From NCBI GenBank assembly GCA_900635465.1, contig LR134135.1, forward strand, positions 2,728,001 through 2,792,000: DNA of 64,000 bases, written 5' to 3'. This document shows, piece by piece, positions 23,327-34,175 of this stretch (its first letter is position 1; every line of letters begins with the position of its first letter). The notes under the pieces were generated by a model. It was not told the DNA's origin, did no database searches, and was given only the letters and a program-made list of their open reading frames with translations. The translations under genes and the position numbers were made by a program. Source of the DNA: Lelliottia amnigena (GTDB taxonomy: Bacteria > Pseudomonadota > Gammaproteobacteria > Enterobacterales > Enterobacteriaceae).

Positions 23327-24733
23327 TTAATCCAGCCATTCGGTGTGGAACACACCTTCTTTGTCAGTGCGTTTGTATGTGTGCGCACCGAAGTAGTCAC
23401 GCTGCGCCTGAATCAAGTTGGCTGGCAGCACGGCTGAACGATAGCTATCGTAATAGGCAACAGCTGCAGAGAAGGTCGGAACAGGAATGCCGTTCTGAAT
23501 CGCATAGGCAACAACATCACGCAGCGCTTGCTGATAGTCATCAGCGATCTTTTTGAAGTACGGAGCCAGCAACAAGTTGGCGATATTCGCATTTTCCGCA
23601 TAAGCATCGGTGATTTTCTGCAGGAACTGGGCACGAATGATGCAGCCCGCACGGAAGATCTTCGCGATCTCACCGTAATTCAGATCCCAGTTGTTCTCAT
23701 CGGAAGCGGCACGCAATTGTGAGAAGCCCTGAGCATAAGAAACCAATTTGCCCAGATACAGTGCGCGACGGACTTTCTCGATGAATTCAGCTTTATCACC
23801 AGCAGGCTTCGCCTGCGGGCCAGACAGCACTTTAGATGCTGCAACACGCTGCTCTTTCAAGGAAGAGATATAGCGTGCGAACACGGATTCAGTAATCAGA
23901 GACAGTGGCTCACCGAGATCCAGAGAGCTCTGGCTGGTCCATTTACCGGTACCTTTGTTAGCAGCTTCATCCAGGATAACGTCAACCAGGTAGATTCCGT
24001 CTTCGTCCTTCTTAGTGAAGATGTCTTTGGTGATATCGATCAGGTAGCTGCTTAGCTCGCCATTGTTCCACTCAGTGAACGTCTGCGCTAGCTCTTCGTT
24101 AGAAAGATTCAGGCCGCCTTTCAACAGAGCATAGGCTTCTGCAATCAGCTGCATGTCGCCGTATTCAATGCCGTTATGGACCATTTTAACGTAATGACCC
24201 GCACCGTCTGGACCAATGTAGGTTACGCACGGTTCGCCATCTTCCGCGACAGCAGCGATTTTCGTCAGGATTGGCGCAACTAATTCATACGCTTCTTTCT
24301 GACCGCCAGGCATGATGGATGGGCCCTTCAGAGCGCCCTCTTCGCCACCGGACACACCCGTACCGATGAAGTTGAAGCCTTCAGCAGACAGTTCGCGATT
24401 ACGACGGATAGTGTCGTGGAAGAAGGTATTACCGCCATCAATAATGATGTCGCCTTTATCCAGGTACGGCTTCAGGGAATCGATAGCAGCATCAGTGCCA
24501 GCGCCTGCTTTCACCATTAACAGGATACGACGTGGTGTTTCCAGGGATTCAACAAATTCCTGGACCGTGTAAAAAGGAACAAGCTTCTTGCCCGGATTTT
24601 CAGCGATGACTTCTTCGGTTTTATCGCGGGAGCGGTTGAAAACGGAGACGGTATAACCGCGGCTTTCGATGTTGAGCGCCAGGTTGCGCCCCATCACTGC
24701 CATACCGACAACGCCGATCTGTTGCTTGGACAT
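23327..24733 (-). CDS. gnd: 6-phosphogluconate dehydrogenase Gnd
   Basis: Gnd is the NADP-dependent decarboxylating dehydrogenase of the pentose phosphate pathway. It has 468 residues: N-terminal [15 protein letters not shown] (NADP), [18 protein letters not shown] and the active-site [11 protein letters not shown]. It is a metabolic gene that lies next to the O-antigen genes in enterobacteria and often recombines together with them. Its own terminator follows. Confidence 0.97.
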   Translation of the reverse strand: MSKQQIGVVGMAVMGRNLALNIESRGYTVSVFNRSRDKTEEVIAENPGKKLVPFYTVQEFVESLETPRRILLMVKAGAGTDAAIDSLKPYLDKGDIIIDGGNTFFHDTIRRNRELSAEGFNFIGTGVSGGEEGALKGPSIMPGGQKEAYELVAPILTKIAAVAEDGEPCVTYIGPDGAGHYVKMVHNGIEYGDMQLIAEAYALLKGGLNLSNEELAQTFTEWNNGELSSYLIDITKDIFTKKDEDGIYLVDVILDEAANKGTGKWTSQSSLDLGEPLSLITESVFARYISSLKEQRVAASKVLSGPQAKPAGDKAEFIEKVRRALYLGKLVSYAQGFSQLRAASDENNWDLNYGEIAKIFRAGCIIRAQFLQKITDAYAENANIANLLLAPYFKKIADDYQQALRDVVAYAIQNGIPVPTFSAAVAYYDSYRSAVLPANLIQAQRDYFGAHTYKRTDKEGVFHTEWLD

Positions 24734-24871
24734 TACATACTCCTGTCAGGTGTGGTCACCGCGACTTATGCGCGGCTTGAATGTATCTTTGATGTTAACT
24801 CAGGTTCATACAGCGTGGGTAGCTGAAGATGCTTGGATCATTATCAGAATGTACTTTTATAGAAGACCGAG

Positions 24872-25982
24872 TCAGTGAGGAGTCAGAAGAGAGGCATAAA
24901 GCGCTTTTGTTTTGGTATACATCGCTTCGAATGTAAAATTTGCTTTATAACGCGCATAACCGGCTGCTCCGAATTGTTCACGGAGGTTAGGATTTTCAAT
25001 CAAATATCGTATTTTATCTTTAAGCATCCTTACATCACCGCGCTTGATAAGGAAACCCGTTTCATTATTAATGATTGATTCAGAAGAACCGCCCACATCA
25101 GAGGCAATGACAGAAATGCCAGCACGCATTGCTTCGAGAATACTTCTCGGGAAACCTTCCCAGTTAGATATGAGAAGAAAAACATCGCTATTACTTAAAA
25201 GCTGCGCGACATCATGACGCTCACCCAGAAATTCGATTCGCTTAAGTATACCAAGTTGCGCAGCCAGCTGTTGGTAGTGTTCCAACAATGGTCCTTTGCC
25301 AACTAATTGTAGCCGCCAATCCAGATCGGTTAATTCAGATAAAGCGAGAAACATAGTTTTATGATCTTTTTGCTCTGAAAAACGTGCAACTGAAATCATA
25401 TTGACAGTTTTACCATCAGCCCGAATTTTGTCTGTAGGATTTAAATCCAATTCTGGCATACCGTTGTGTATGACGACCTGTTTCTCATTTGAAGCCACAT
25501 TATATTTAAGGGCTAATTCTTTATCTTGTTTCGAAACAGTAATTATTTTCTTCGCCAACGGCGCCATCATTCTCTCAATGAATACATAAAACTTTTGCTG
25601 TTTTTTTCCCTACACCATTCGCAAAAGCCCAGCCATGAGCAGTGAATATTACAGGCACTTTCGTAAACGCCGCAGCAAGACGTCCGACAATGCCTGCTTT
25701 TGATGAGTGCAGTGATATCAAATTCGGTTTCAATTCTTTAATTAAAGATCGTATTGACAGTATGGCCTTAAAATCTTTAATAGGATCTATATTTCGCACT
25801 AACGTTGGAACAATATGGACGGGAATATTTCTGCTAGTTAACTCAGAAACCAATGCACCCTCTTCCCCAACAATTACCTCGACGTCACATCCATCTTTAA
25901 TCAGACGAGTAGATAGATCACGAATGTGAATCTGTGCCCCACCGATTTCATCGGCTTTAGTTATAACAAACAATACCTTCAT
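24872..25982 (-). CDS. GT4 family glycosyltransferase of the O-antigen cluster, frame broken in the middle
   Basis: This is a retaining GT-B glycosyltransferase that adds one sugar of the O unit at the cytoplasmic face. The N-terminal half (residues 1-135) starts MKVLFVITKADEIGGAQIH and contains HSSKAGIVGR and TAHGWAFANG. The C-terminal half holds VARFSEQKDH, the E-x7-E motif EGFPRSILE and SDVGGSSE. A run of seven T at 25601-25607 breaks the frame; with six, GVGKKQQKFYVFIERMMAP is continuous and the protein has about 369 residues. The donor sugar cannot be read from the sequence. It is the last gene of the AT-rich block, next to gnd. Confidence 0.85.
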
Positions 25983-26014
25983 TACTTCCTCATTACTTCA
26001 GTAATTACATTTTA

Positions 26015-26981
26015 TTATTGAGTAATAAATATTGGTGCCAAATAGATATTTCTAATTGCAAAATATAAGCTAACTGCAACCAATGACAAAATGGATATGT
26101 GTCTCTTATAGACAGAATTTATACCCGAAACCCAAAAGTAGAAACAAACCCATCCTAACTCAAATAACCGGCTAGCTAAAGTTTGGGATAAATGAAGCCG
26201 GAACTGAAATCATAAAAGCAGCAAAGGAAATAATGAAGCACCTTTTTTGAAAAGCATTTAATTGATCAAATGTAAACATTCCAATTAGCAATGGTAAAAA
26301 TAGACCAATAAATCTTACAGATATGAAATTAAAGGTTTCTTCATCCGCTCGGCTAGCATAAACCTGTAACATGGTAATATGATTTAGGAGCAAGTCCTTC
26401 GTAAAAAAGAGAAGTAATCCGGTTGCAAATGCGTACATGAAGATGACAGGTATATTTATCTTATTTTTTGTAAGCCAGTCATTCGGTATCAAAAAAGCGA
26501 TAAGGAAAAAAAGCATGGAATAATGAAACATTACAGAAATGGCAAATGAAAGTAATGAAACATAAAATTTATTATTAGATTTATAATATAAACTCAACAA
26601 TACAATACTAACAGCTAAAGCAACTCTTATTTGGGTCATCTCATGAAGTAATCCCATACTTAGGATATAAATTACTGTCATAAGCATGGCATCTCTTGCT
26701 TTGAAAAATAAATACTCTTTTATTAAAAGTGAGATAAATGCCAAAAAGAACAACATTACATAAATGTTGGCGTGAAATATATTATGGAATATATACGACA
26801 CACCAACAAAACCCAACTCATAGCGCGTATCCGAATATGAAAATCCACTACTTAAACTATCATAAAAATTTGAATATGATAAAAAATCGCTATCTTGACC
26901 TAACACTCGCATACCGATGAAAATCGATACTGTTGTTAGAAATATAAAAATAAGATAGGACTTAAAATATTTTTCGGCCAA
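26015..26981 (-). CDS. wzy: O-antigen polymerase Wzy (EpsG family), frame broken near the C-terminus
   Basis: Wzy joins O units in the periplasm. The intact frame (26172-26981) codes for 269 residues with about nine membrane segments and an EpsG-like loop (RYELGFVG). One extra base in the triplet at 26182-26184 stops the frame after ASFIPN. Without it, reading continues as TLASRLFELGWVCFYFW and then ISILSLVAVSLYFAIRN to a stop at 26015, adding two more membrane helices and giving about 321 residues. The extension has the family's usual C-terminal RLFELG motif. The region is strongly AT-rich. Assignment rests on topology and on the lack of another candidate polymerase in the cluster. Confidence 0.78.
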
Positions 26982-27052
26982 AATTTGTCTCCTAAAAAAT
27001 GCAGAAAGACAGCTATTTATTAAAAAACTTTAACTGTCGTTGCACGAAAATT

Positions 27053-27946
27053 TTATTTTAGGAAGGAATGTCTTTTCAAAATACCATCTTTGATACCTTT
27101 AAGCATGTGCATTGCTCTAGACTTCCTAGGTGCTATGTTTGAAAAAATCAAAAACTTAATTGGCATCATTACCAGAAGTTTTAATTTATATCTTAATTCA
27201 AACTGTGGCTCGCGAAGAGAAAAAATCCAGTTACGATAGACAAAATAAAGCCTGAATGGAGAACCTACATTGATAGACTTTCCTGCAAGTAAGCTTACAT
27301 CCTTTGCTCCCAGGTTATGTTTCATTGCAACGCGTGTTGTCATTAAGACATGGTAGCCGAGATATCGGGCACGATAGCACCACTCGATGTCTATTGAATC
27401 AATGAACCATTCTGCTTTATTAAATCCGATAGCTGAAAAAACATCAATGTTATAAAGAGAACCCGAGGATATTATGGATTTCACACTAAAAGTTGCTTCA
27501 TCTATTTTCGTGCTGTTTTTAAAGTATTTTTCGTAACGTACATTATTCCTTTCATTAATAACCGAAGGACCAATACATGCTATCTTTACCGATGTGTTTT
27601 GCTGGATAGAATGATATTCTTCGTATAACGCCTTAACTAATCCATGTTCTACAGATGAATCTTGATCAAACGTAATAACATAGTTTGCACCCGTCTTTAA
27701 TGCATGTACAAAACCTATGTTCTGAGCGTAGGCGATTCCCAGGTTTTCTTTAGGCTGAATAAGGTCAACTTTTTCGACGGTGCTCAAATACTCTTTCAAC
27801 TCATTCTGGATGGTTGCATCATTACTATTATCGACAACGATGACCTTTTGCACCTGCTCTTGAATTGAAAGCAAATTTTTACTAAAAGAGTCCAATGAAG
27901 GATTAAATGTTATAATTATTGCATAAATGTTCAACTTTGACTCCAT
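27053..27946 (-). CDS. GT2 family glycosyltransferase, probable rhamnosyltransferase
   Basis: This is a GT-A, inverting glycosyltransferase. It begins with IYAIIITFNPSLDSF and has the nucleotide-binding VVDNSNDATIQ, the FDQDSSVEHG DxD-like motif near residue 90 and the WFIDSIDIEWCYRARYLG acceptor-side motif typical of rhamnosyltransferases. With dTDP-rhamnose genes in the same cluster, rhamnosyl transfer is a reasonable inference. Start choice: ATG 27946 is used; ATG 27955 lies upstream. A TTG at 27934 with GGAG six bases before it and a four-base overlap with the wzx stop is also credible. About 297 residues. Confidence 0.8.
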   Translation of the reverse strand: MESKLNIYAIIITFNPSLDSFSKNLLSIQEQVQKVIVVDNSNDATIQNELKEYLSTVEKVDLIQPKENLGIAYAQNIGFVHALKTGANYVITFDQDSSVEHGLVKALYEEYHSIQQNTSVKIACIGPSVINERNNVRYEKYFKNSTKIDEATFSVKSIISSGSLYNIDVFSAIGFNKAEWFIDSIDIEWCYRARYLGYHVLMTTRVAMKHNLGAKDVSLLAGKSINVGSPFRLYFVYRNWIFSLREPQFELRYKLKLLVMMPIKFLIFSNIAPRKSRAMHMLKGIKDGILKRHSFLK

Positions 27947-29173
27947 GTATAGCATTTTTTTCTAAATATAAACATGAGTAATGATGCAAGTGATTCAGTA
28001 ATTAATACTGATAACGCAGCACCTATAGCCCCATAATAATGTACAAGTATAGGCATATGGATCAAATGTAGTATTGAGACAACAAAGTAAATCTTCCTAA
28101 GAAGCCTTGTTTTACCTTGCGTCAAATAAAGATTTTGGGCATATGTTATCCCGAAGGATATTGATATAATGCTTATTGACAAAATATAATAAATTGGTAA
28201 CCCAGCAATGTATTGCTTCCCTAAGAATATATTGTATATGAGTTCACTAAATCCCAATAAGCCAATAACAATACAGATAGCGATTGAAACGATTATGAAT
28301 GTTGATTTAAGCCAAAGCTTATAAAATTCAGCGCCACTTTTTTTCGATACTCTTGGGAAAAACGCCTGCGCCACAGGAGAGAGAAAGCCCTGAGCCGCTG
28401 ATTTCAATTTATCCGCCACTTGAATAATAACCCGTTTCTGTTGGTCCTCGGGTTGAGCCAAGATATATGAGCGTTAATGTGCTATAAATATTTGTAAATA
28501 CGTTCGATATAAAGATATCGAACCCACTTTTAAAACGTTCATAAACATCAGCGCGCGACATTTGATTTATAAATTTATAACCAAGATGCATGCGCAAATA
28601 TATTAATGATAATATATTTGGCAATGCTACATTTAATGAATAAGCCATCATTGCAATGTAAATATCGCTCTTTGTTCTCACAAATAAAACGACGATTAGG
28701 ATTGATATAATTCTTGTTATGGCTGTTGATATAACGATAAAACCTGTTCTTTCCTTTCCTATGAAAAAATGCGTCTGATTAAATACAGAACTCAGCACAG
28801 CAATCAATAAAATAAGATAACACCCAGCATAACCATAGTCTGTTAAAAAATAATAAGAACATGCAATAAATACGGAACTTGCTAAAAATATAAGACTTCT
28901 ACAAACTAAAATTTCACCGAGTATTTTAGTTTCTTCTTTTTTCTCAGTTGTTCGAGAAATATCTCGAGCTCCCGTTAATGTGAAACCATACTCAATCAGC
29001 ATAATAAGATATTGTTGGCCAGCTAAAAAAAGCGAGAGGATGCCGAACTGAGTAACACCAAGACTTCGTGTTATGATTGGAAGTGTAATGAAGGGGAAGA
29101 GATACAGACTTCCTCTTACCATAAAAAGATGTACTATAGATTTGATGGGCACATCGTTAAAGGATTTAAACAT
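27931..29173 (-). CDS. wzx: O-antigen flippase Wzx, frame broken near residue 250
   Basis: Wzx moves undecaprenol-linked O units across the inner membrane. The N-terminal frame (to 28409) has seven or more membrane helices after VRGSLYLFPFITLPIITRSLG, a typical start of the MOP superfamily. The second frame continues DKLKSAAQGFLSPVAQAFFP, the conserved motif of the central Wzx loop, with five further helices. One extra G in the pair at 28416-28417 separates the halves; removal restores GYYSSADKLKSA. The joined protein is about 413 residues, the normal Wzx size. Confidence 0.87.
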
Positions 29174-29232
29174 ATTAATTCATCAAGGAATTATAGCCCA
29201 CAAGAAAATCTTGTGGGTTTATTTATAAAGGA

Positions 29233-29769
29233 CTAGTAAGTTATAAAACTTGGCTGTTCCGCATCTTTCGGAGAAAGTCGTGGCTCCATATCCAGAGGCC
29301 ATTCAATTTTCAGCGTAGCGTCATTCCATTTAAGCCCACGATCGCTTTCAGGATGATAGTAATTAGTTGTTTTATAGACGAATTCGGCCACTTCACTTGT
29401 GACCAGAAAACCATGGGCAAAGCCTTCAGGTATCCAAAGTTGACGTTTGTTTTCTGCTGAGAGGAAGGCTCCAACCCACTTACCGTATGTTGGAGAAGAT
29501 TTGCGAATATCAACTGCAACATCAAATACTTCACCAACGACACAACGTACTAACTTTCCTTGTTCATAGGGCGCCAATTGATAGTGTAACCCTCGAAGGA
29601 CACCTTTAGTTGACTTTGAATGGTTGTCCTGAACGAATTCAATCTTGCGTTTTACTGCCTCTTCGAAAGTTTGATGATTAAAGCTTTCAAAGAAAAACCC
29701 GCGTTCATCTCCAAATACCTTGGGTTCAAAAATGAGCACATCAGGAATTTCAGTTTTAATTACTTTCAT
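29233..29769 (-). CDS. rfbC: dTDP-4-dehydrorhamnose 3,5-epimerase RmlC
   Basis: Third step of dTDP-L-rhamnose synthesis. It is a cupin-fold enzyme of 178 residues with FEPKVFGDERGFFFESF, the substrate-binding NHSKSTKGVLRGLHYQ (catalytic His) and IPEGFAHGFLV. The start codon lies three bases after the end of rfbA. It is the last of the four rml genes. Confidence 0.95.
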   Translation of the reverse strand: MKVIKTEIPDVLIFEPKVFGDERGFFFESFNHQTFEEAVKRKIEFVQDNHSKSTKGVLRGLHYQLAPYEQGKLVRCVVGEVFDVAVDIRKSSPTYGKWVGAFLSAENKRQLWIPEGFAHGFLVTSEVAEFVYKTTNYYHPESDRGLKWNDATLKIEWPLDMEPRLSPKDAEQPSFITY

Positions 29770-29772
29770 TAC

Positions 29773-30654
29773 TTAATAACCTTTGATCATCTTTAGAAGA
29801 TATTGCCCATACGCATTTTTTTTCAGGGGCTCGGCTAATTTCTTCACTTGCTCCGCATCTATAAATCCTTTGCGATAAGCAATTTCTTCTGGGCAAGATA
29901 CTTTTAATCCCTGACGCTCTTCGATAGTTGCAATAAAATTACTTGCTTCGATCATGCTTTGATGCGTACCAGTATCTAGCCAGGCGTACCCACGCCCCAT
30001 CATAGCGACGGACATTCTCCCCTGTTCCATGTAGATACGGTTAATATCAGTAATTTCTAACTCACCACGTGCAGAGGGTTTAAGTTGTTTAGCCATTTCC
30101 ACAACATCATTATCGTAGAAATAAAGCCCAGTTACAGCATAATTGCTTTTTGGTTCAAGTGGCTTTTCTTCAAGACTAACTGCTGTGCCATTCTTATCAA
30201 ATTCAACAACACCATAACGTTCAGGATCATTAACGTGGTAAGCAAATACGGTTGCTCCTGCATCTTTATTCAGGGCTGCTTCAAGCTGTTTTGGTAAATC
30301 ATGACCATAGAAAATATTGTCGCCCAGTACAAGCGCACAACTATCTTCACCAATAAATTCCTCACCAATAATAAAAGCTTGTGCCAGTCCATCGGGGCTT
30401 GCCTGGACTTTATATTGTAGATTCAAGCCCCACTGGCTTCCGTCGCCAAGCAATTGTTCAAATCGCGGTGTATCTTGAGGCGTACTGATGATAAGAATGT
30501 CTTTGATACCAGCCAACATTAGCGTGGACAATGGGTAATAGATCATTGGTTTATCATAAATCGGTAATAACTGTTTACTCACAGCCATGGTTACCGGATA
30601 TAGACGAGTGCCAGAACCACCAGCAAGAATAATACCTTTACGCGTTGTCATCAT
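29773..30654 (-). CDS. rfbA: Glucose-1-phosphate thymidylyltransferase RmlA
   Basis: First step of dTDP-L-rhamnose synthesis. The 293-residue protein has the nucleotidyltransferase signature [32 protein letters not shown], and the metal-binding GDNIFYG. The start overlaps the rfbD stop by four bases. Confidence 0.96.
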   Translation of the reverse strand: MMTTRKGIILAGGSGTRLYPVTMAVSKQLLPIYDKPMIYYPLSTLMLAGIKDILIISTPQDTPRFEQLLGDGSQWGLNLQYKVQASPDGLAQAFIIGEEFIGEDSCALVLGDNIFYGHDLPKQLEAALNKDAGATVFAYHVNDPERYGVVEFDKNGTAVSLEEKPLEPKSNYAVTGLYFYDNDVVEMAKQLKPSARGELEITDINRIYMEQGRMSVAMMGRGYAWLDTGTHQSMIEASNFIATIEERQGLKVSCPEEIAYRKGFIDAEQVKKLAEPLKKNAYGQYLLKMIKGY

Positions 30655-31598
30655 TTTTCTCTATCAATACAGAATGACCCTATTAGGTCATTCATTATTA
30701 GAAGTTTTGAGCAGTAAAAAAGCTCTGCAAGCATTCGCTTCACGCCAACTTCCCAGGAGGGCAGCACCAGGCCAAAGTTGCGTTGAAATTTCCCGGTGTT
30801 CAAACGGGAGTTAAGCGGACGTTGGGCGGGAGTCACATAAGCTGAAGTAGGGACCGCATGCAATTTCTCAATGATCAGTTCGATTCCCGCTGCGCGGGCT
30901 TCTTCAAATACTAATGCCGCAAAGTCATGCCAGGTTGTCGTATTGGATGCAACAAGATGGTACAGCCCAGCAACTTCGGGATTAACCAATGCGGTGCGAA
31001 TAGCGTGTGCAGTACAATCCGCCAGGAGCTCTGCTCCTGTTGGGGCACCGAACTGATCGCTAATAACTGACAGCTCGCTGCGTTCTTTTGCAAGACGTAG
31101 CATAGTCTTCGCGAAGTTGTTACCTTTACCGGCATATACCCAACTTGTGCGGAAAATCAGATGTTTCGCACAATATTTTTGTAGGGCTATCTCACCGTCT
31201 AATTTTGTACGTCCGTAAACGTTTAAAGGCCCGGTTTCATCCGTTTCCTGCCATGGCGTTTCACCATTGCCTGGGAAAACATAATCGGTTGAATAGTGCA
31301 CTATCCAAGCTCCGATCGCGGCAGCCTCTTTTGCCAGCACTTCTACACTCGTTGCATTCAATAGTTGAGCAAACTCAGGTTCAGACTCTGCTCTATCAAC
31401 GGCAGTATGCGCGGCCGCATTGACGATAACATCAGGTTTGATTGCGCGAATGGTCTGTGCGATTCCTTCCGGATTACTGAAATCACCGCAATAATCTTTT
31501 GAATGAATATCAAGAGCAATGAGGTTGCCGAGTGGGGCCAGCGCACGCTGCAGTTCCCAGCCCACCTGCCCTGTCTTACCGAAAAGCAGAATATTCAT
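30651..31598 (-). CDS. rfbD: dTDP-4-dehydrorhamnose reductase RmlD
   Basis: Last step of dTDP-L-rhamnose synthesis, NAD(P)H-dependent. It is an SDR enzyme with [19 protein letters not shown], the STDYVF motif and catalytic YGRTK. It has 315 residues, about 15 more than the E. coli protein, because the C-terminus after KRMLAELF runs on into [14 protein letters not shown] before stopping at the rfbA start. This tail is not part of the known fold and could be neutral drift. One-base overlap with rfbB. Confidence 0.94.
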   Translation of the reverse strand: MNILLFGKTGQVGWELQRALAPLGNLIALDIHSKDYCGDFSNPEGIAQTIRAIKPDVIVNAAAHTAVDRAESEPEFAQLLNATSVEVLAKEAAAIGAWIVHYSTDYVFPGNGETPWQETDETGPLNVYGRTKLDGEIALQKYCAKHLIFRTSWVYAGKGNNFAKTMLRLAKERSELSVISDQFGAPTGAELLADCTAHAIRTALVNPEVAGLYHLVASNTTTWHDFAALVFEEARAAGIELIIEKLHAVPTSAYVTPAQRPLNSRLNTGKFQRNFGLVLPSWEVGVKRMLAELFYCSKLLIMNDLIGSFCIDREK

Positions 31599-32683
31599 TA
31601 CTCGCGTTCTCCGTAATTCTTCTCAATCCAGCTTTTGTAGGCACCACTTTTAACATTGTTTACCCAGTCTTGATTGCTGAGATACCATTCAACCGTTTTA
31701 CGAATTCCGCTCTCAAAAGTTTCTTCTGGCTTCCAGCCTAATTCTTTGCCAATTTTGTGAGCATCAATGGCATAGCGGCGATCGTGGCCAGGACGATCTG
31801 TGACATAAGTGATTTGCTCACGGTATGACCCTTCTTTAGGTACGATCTCATCAAGCAGATCGCAGATTGTGTGCACAACATCCAGGTTCTGCTTCTCATT
31901 ATGGCCACCAATGTTATAGGTTTCACCCGGTTGGCCTTCTGTCACAACAGAGTAAAGCGCACGTGCGTGATCTTCGACATACAGCCAGTCACGAATCTGA
32001 TCACCTTTGCCGTAAATTGGCAAAGCTTTACCGTCCAATGCATTAAGAATAACAAGCGGGATCAGTTTTTCCGGGAAATGGTAAGGGCCATAGTTGTTGG
32101 AGCAGTTCGTGACAATTGTCGGGAATCCGTAGGTACGCATCCAGGCACGTACCAGATGATCGCTTGATGCTTTCGATGCAGAATATGGGCTGCTGGGTGC
32201 GTAAGCCGTTGTTTCGGTAAAAAGAGGCAGCTCAGATGATGCCTGATGCTCATCAGGATGTGGCAAATCACCATACACCTCATCTGTGGAAATATGGTGG
32301 AAACGGAATGATTTTTTCGCATCGTCAGTAAGACCTGACCAATATGCGCGAGCCGCTTCCAGCAAAACGTAAGTGCCCACAATATTCGTTTCAATGAATG
32401 CTGCGGGTCCGGTAATGGAACGATCTACGTGGCTTTCTGCTGCGAGATGCATTACCGCATCAGGTTTATGGATGGCAAAAACACGCTCCATTGCGGTCTT
32501 ATCACAAATATCGGCTTGTTCAAACGCATAGCGTTCGCTATCACTGACTTCTGCAAGTGACTCCAGGTTACCGGCATATGTCAATTTATCCACATTGACT
32601 ACATCGTCCTGGGTATTTTTAATGATATGTCGCACAACTGCGGAACCGATAAAACCGGCACCACCAGTAACAAGAATTTTCAC
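31598..32683 (-). CDS. rfbB: dTDP-glucose 4,6-dehydratase RmlB
   Basis: Second step of dTDP-L-rhamnose synthesis, NAD-dependent. The 361-residue SDR has [36 protein letters not shown] and catalytic [12 protein letters not shown]. It is the first gene of the O-antigen transcript, preceded by the leader with the JUMPstart element. Confidence 0.96.
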   Translation of the reverse strand: MKILVTGGAGFIGSAVVRHIIKNTQDDVVNVDKLTYAGNLESLAEVSDSERYAFEQADICDKTAMERVFAIHKPDAVMHLAAESHVDRSITGPAAFIETNIVGTYVLLEAARAYWSGLTDDAKKSFRFHHISTDEVYGDLPHPDEHQASSELPLFTETTAYAPSSPYSASKASSDHLVRAWMRTYGFPTIVTNCSNNYGPYHFPEKLIPLVILNALDGKALPIYGKGDQIRDWLYVEDHARALYSVVTEGQPGETYNIGGHNEKQNLDVVHTICDLLDEIVPKEGSYREQITYVTDRPGHDRRYAIDAHKIGKELGWKPEETFESGIRKTVEWYLSNQDWVNNVKSGAYKSWIEKNYGERE

Positions 32684-33061
32684 GTTTGCTGTTCCGTTTA
32701 ATGGATATATCGAAATAATGAGACTCTGATTCTCAGCCTTGTTGAGACTGCAACAGAAAAATGAACGCTACCGCCCCTGGCTTAACAGCTACCAGTGCAC
32801 TGAAGGCATTATAAAATGTGTATTTCCAGGTTCGTTTCTGGGCAATGCATGTCACTGGACTACCGGAAAAGGTGTTAATTGTCGTCCTAATTGACTGCAG
32901 AAACAAGTATAAACTTTTTACGAATAGTATAAAAATGGCTCGTATAAGCTACTGTTTTAATGGAAGTAAAAAAATAGCAGCAACTGCCTTTCTTGAGAAA
33001 AAATCGACTCAGAATGACAGGTTGCCGCTACTGTAGAACAGATTACAAACAGAATAACTGA
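32684..33061 (-). other. O-antigen operon leader (galF-rfbB intergenic region)
   Basis: This 378-base stretch has no credible gene. It contains the JUMPstart element near its left end, then AT-rich sequence toward galF that should hold the main O-antigen promoter and the galF 3' end. No promoter pair is clear enough to name. Confidence 0.7.
32764..32802 (-). promoter_or_regulatory. JUMPstart with ops element, O-antigen operon
   Basis: On the minus strand the 39-bp sequence reads CAGTGCACTGGTAGCTGTTA followed by AGCCAGGGGCGGTAGCGTT. The ops core GGCGGTAGCGT is at 32775-32765. It recruits the antiterminator RfaH to RNA polymerase in long polysaccharide operons. Confidence 0.95.
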
Positions 33062-33958
33062 TCAATCATTAGTAAGTAATTTCTGGATGCTGTTACGGAA
33101 CTTCTGTCCTTCCTTCAGATTGCGCAGGCCGTAGTTCACAAATGCTTGCATATAGCCCATTTTCTTACCGCAATCATAGCTGTCGCCGGTCATTAGCATC
33201 GCATCAACGGACTGTTTCTTCGCCAGTTGAGCGATTGCATCCGTCAACTGGACACGACCCCATGCGCCTGGCTCGGTGTTTTCAAGCTCTGCCCAGATAT
33301 CCGCGTTCAAAACATAACGCCCTACTGCCATCAGATCGGAATCCAGCGTCTGCGGCTGATCGGGTTTTTCAATAAACTCAACGATACGGCTGACCTGCCC
33401 TTCAGAATCCAGCGGTTCTTTAGTCTGGATGACAGAGTACTCAGAAAGGTCACCTTTCATGCGTTTTGCCAGCACCTGACTACGACCAGTCTCGTTAAAA
33501 CGTGCCACCATCGCGGCCAGGTTGTAACGCAGTGGATCAGCAGAAGCATTGTCCAGAATGATATCTGGCAGTACAACGATGAATGGGTTATCACCAACTA
33601 CTGGACGAGCACAAAGGATAGAGTGTCCCAGACCCAGAGGCTGTGCCTGACGAACGTTCATGATGGTCACGCCTGGCGGGCAGATAGACTGCACTTCGGC
33701 CAGTAGCTGACGCTTAACGCGCAGCTCAAGCAGCGCTTCAAGCTCGTAAGACGTATCAAAGTGGTTTTCGACCGCATTCTTAGAGGAATGGGTTACCAGA
33801 ACGATTTCTTTGATCCCTGCAGCAACAATCTCATCAACGATGTACTGAATCATCGGCTTGTCGACGATCGGTAGCATCTCTTTTGGAATCGCTTTTGTGG
33901 CTGGCAGCATATGCATGCCTAAGCCCGCTACCGGAATGACTGCTTTCAAATTAATCAT
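33062..33958 (-). CDS. galF: GalF, GalU-like UTP-glucose-1-phosphate uridylyltransferase subunit
   Basis: GalF resembles GalU but has little activity alone; it is thought to modulate UDP-glucose supply. The 298-residue protein starts [19 protein letters not shown], where GalU has GTRMLP; this altered nucleotide-binding motif is the hallmark of Gal[16 protein letters not shown] and the [15 protein letters not shown]-terminal motif are intact. The start at 33958 is preceded by GGTGGAAG. It marks the boundary between the O-antigen and colanic acid clusters. Confidence 0.95.
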   Translation of the reverse strand: MINLKAVIPVAGLGMHMLPATKAIPKEMLPIVDKPMIQYIVDEIVAAGIKEIVLVTHSSKNAVENHFDTSYELEALLELRVKRQLLAEVQSICPPGVTIMNVRQAQPLGLGHSILCARPVVGDNPFIVVLPDIILDNASADPLRYNLAAMVARFNETGRSQVLAKRMKGDLSEYSVIQTKEPLDSEGQVSRIVEFIEKPDQPQTLDSDLMAVGRYVLNADIWAELENTEPGAWGRVQLTDAIAQLAKKQSVDAMLMTGDSYDCGKKMGYMQAFVNYGLRNLKEGQKFRNSIQKLLTND

Positions 33959-34175
33959 TGTTACTTCCACCTTAAAATGGTTGACGAATTATAGACTCAA
34001 ACAGGAAAACAGCCTAGTTAATGAGGTCTGATAAATGTCGCATGCGAATCACATTGTTAATTGAGTAAGAGCTACTTAGCCTTATTAAACGTAAGATTAG
34101 ATCCAGAATAATCGGAATCCTGCTCTGTGACCGCTTTTCCTTACCTTTTTCCGAGAAATCGCACTTAGCCAATGC

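Noticed and set aside
24872..25982. Two separate small glycosyltransferase genes
   Set aside because: The two frames are the N- and C-terminal halves of one GT4 protein, joined when one T is removed from the run at 25601-25607.
32818..33036. A 72-residue plus-strand reading frame in the O-antigen leader
   Set aside because: It overlaps the AT-rich leader, is on the opposite strand to the cluster and shows no recognisable motif.
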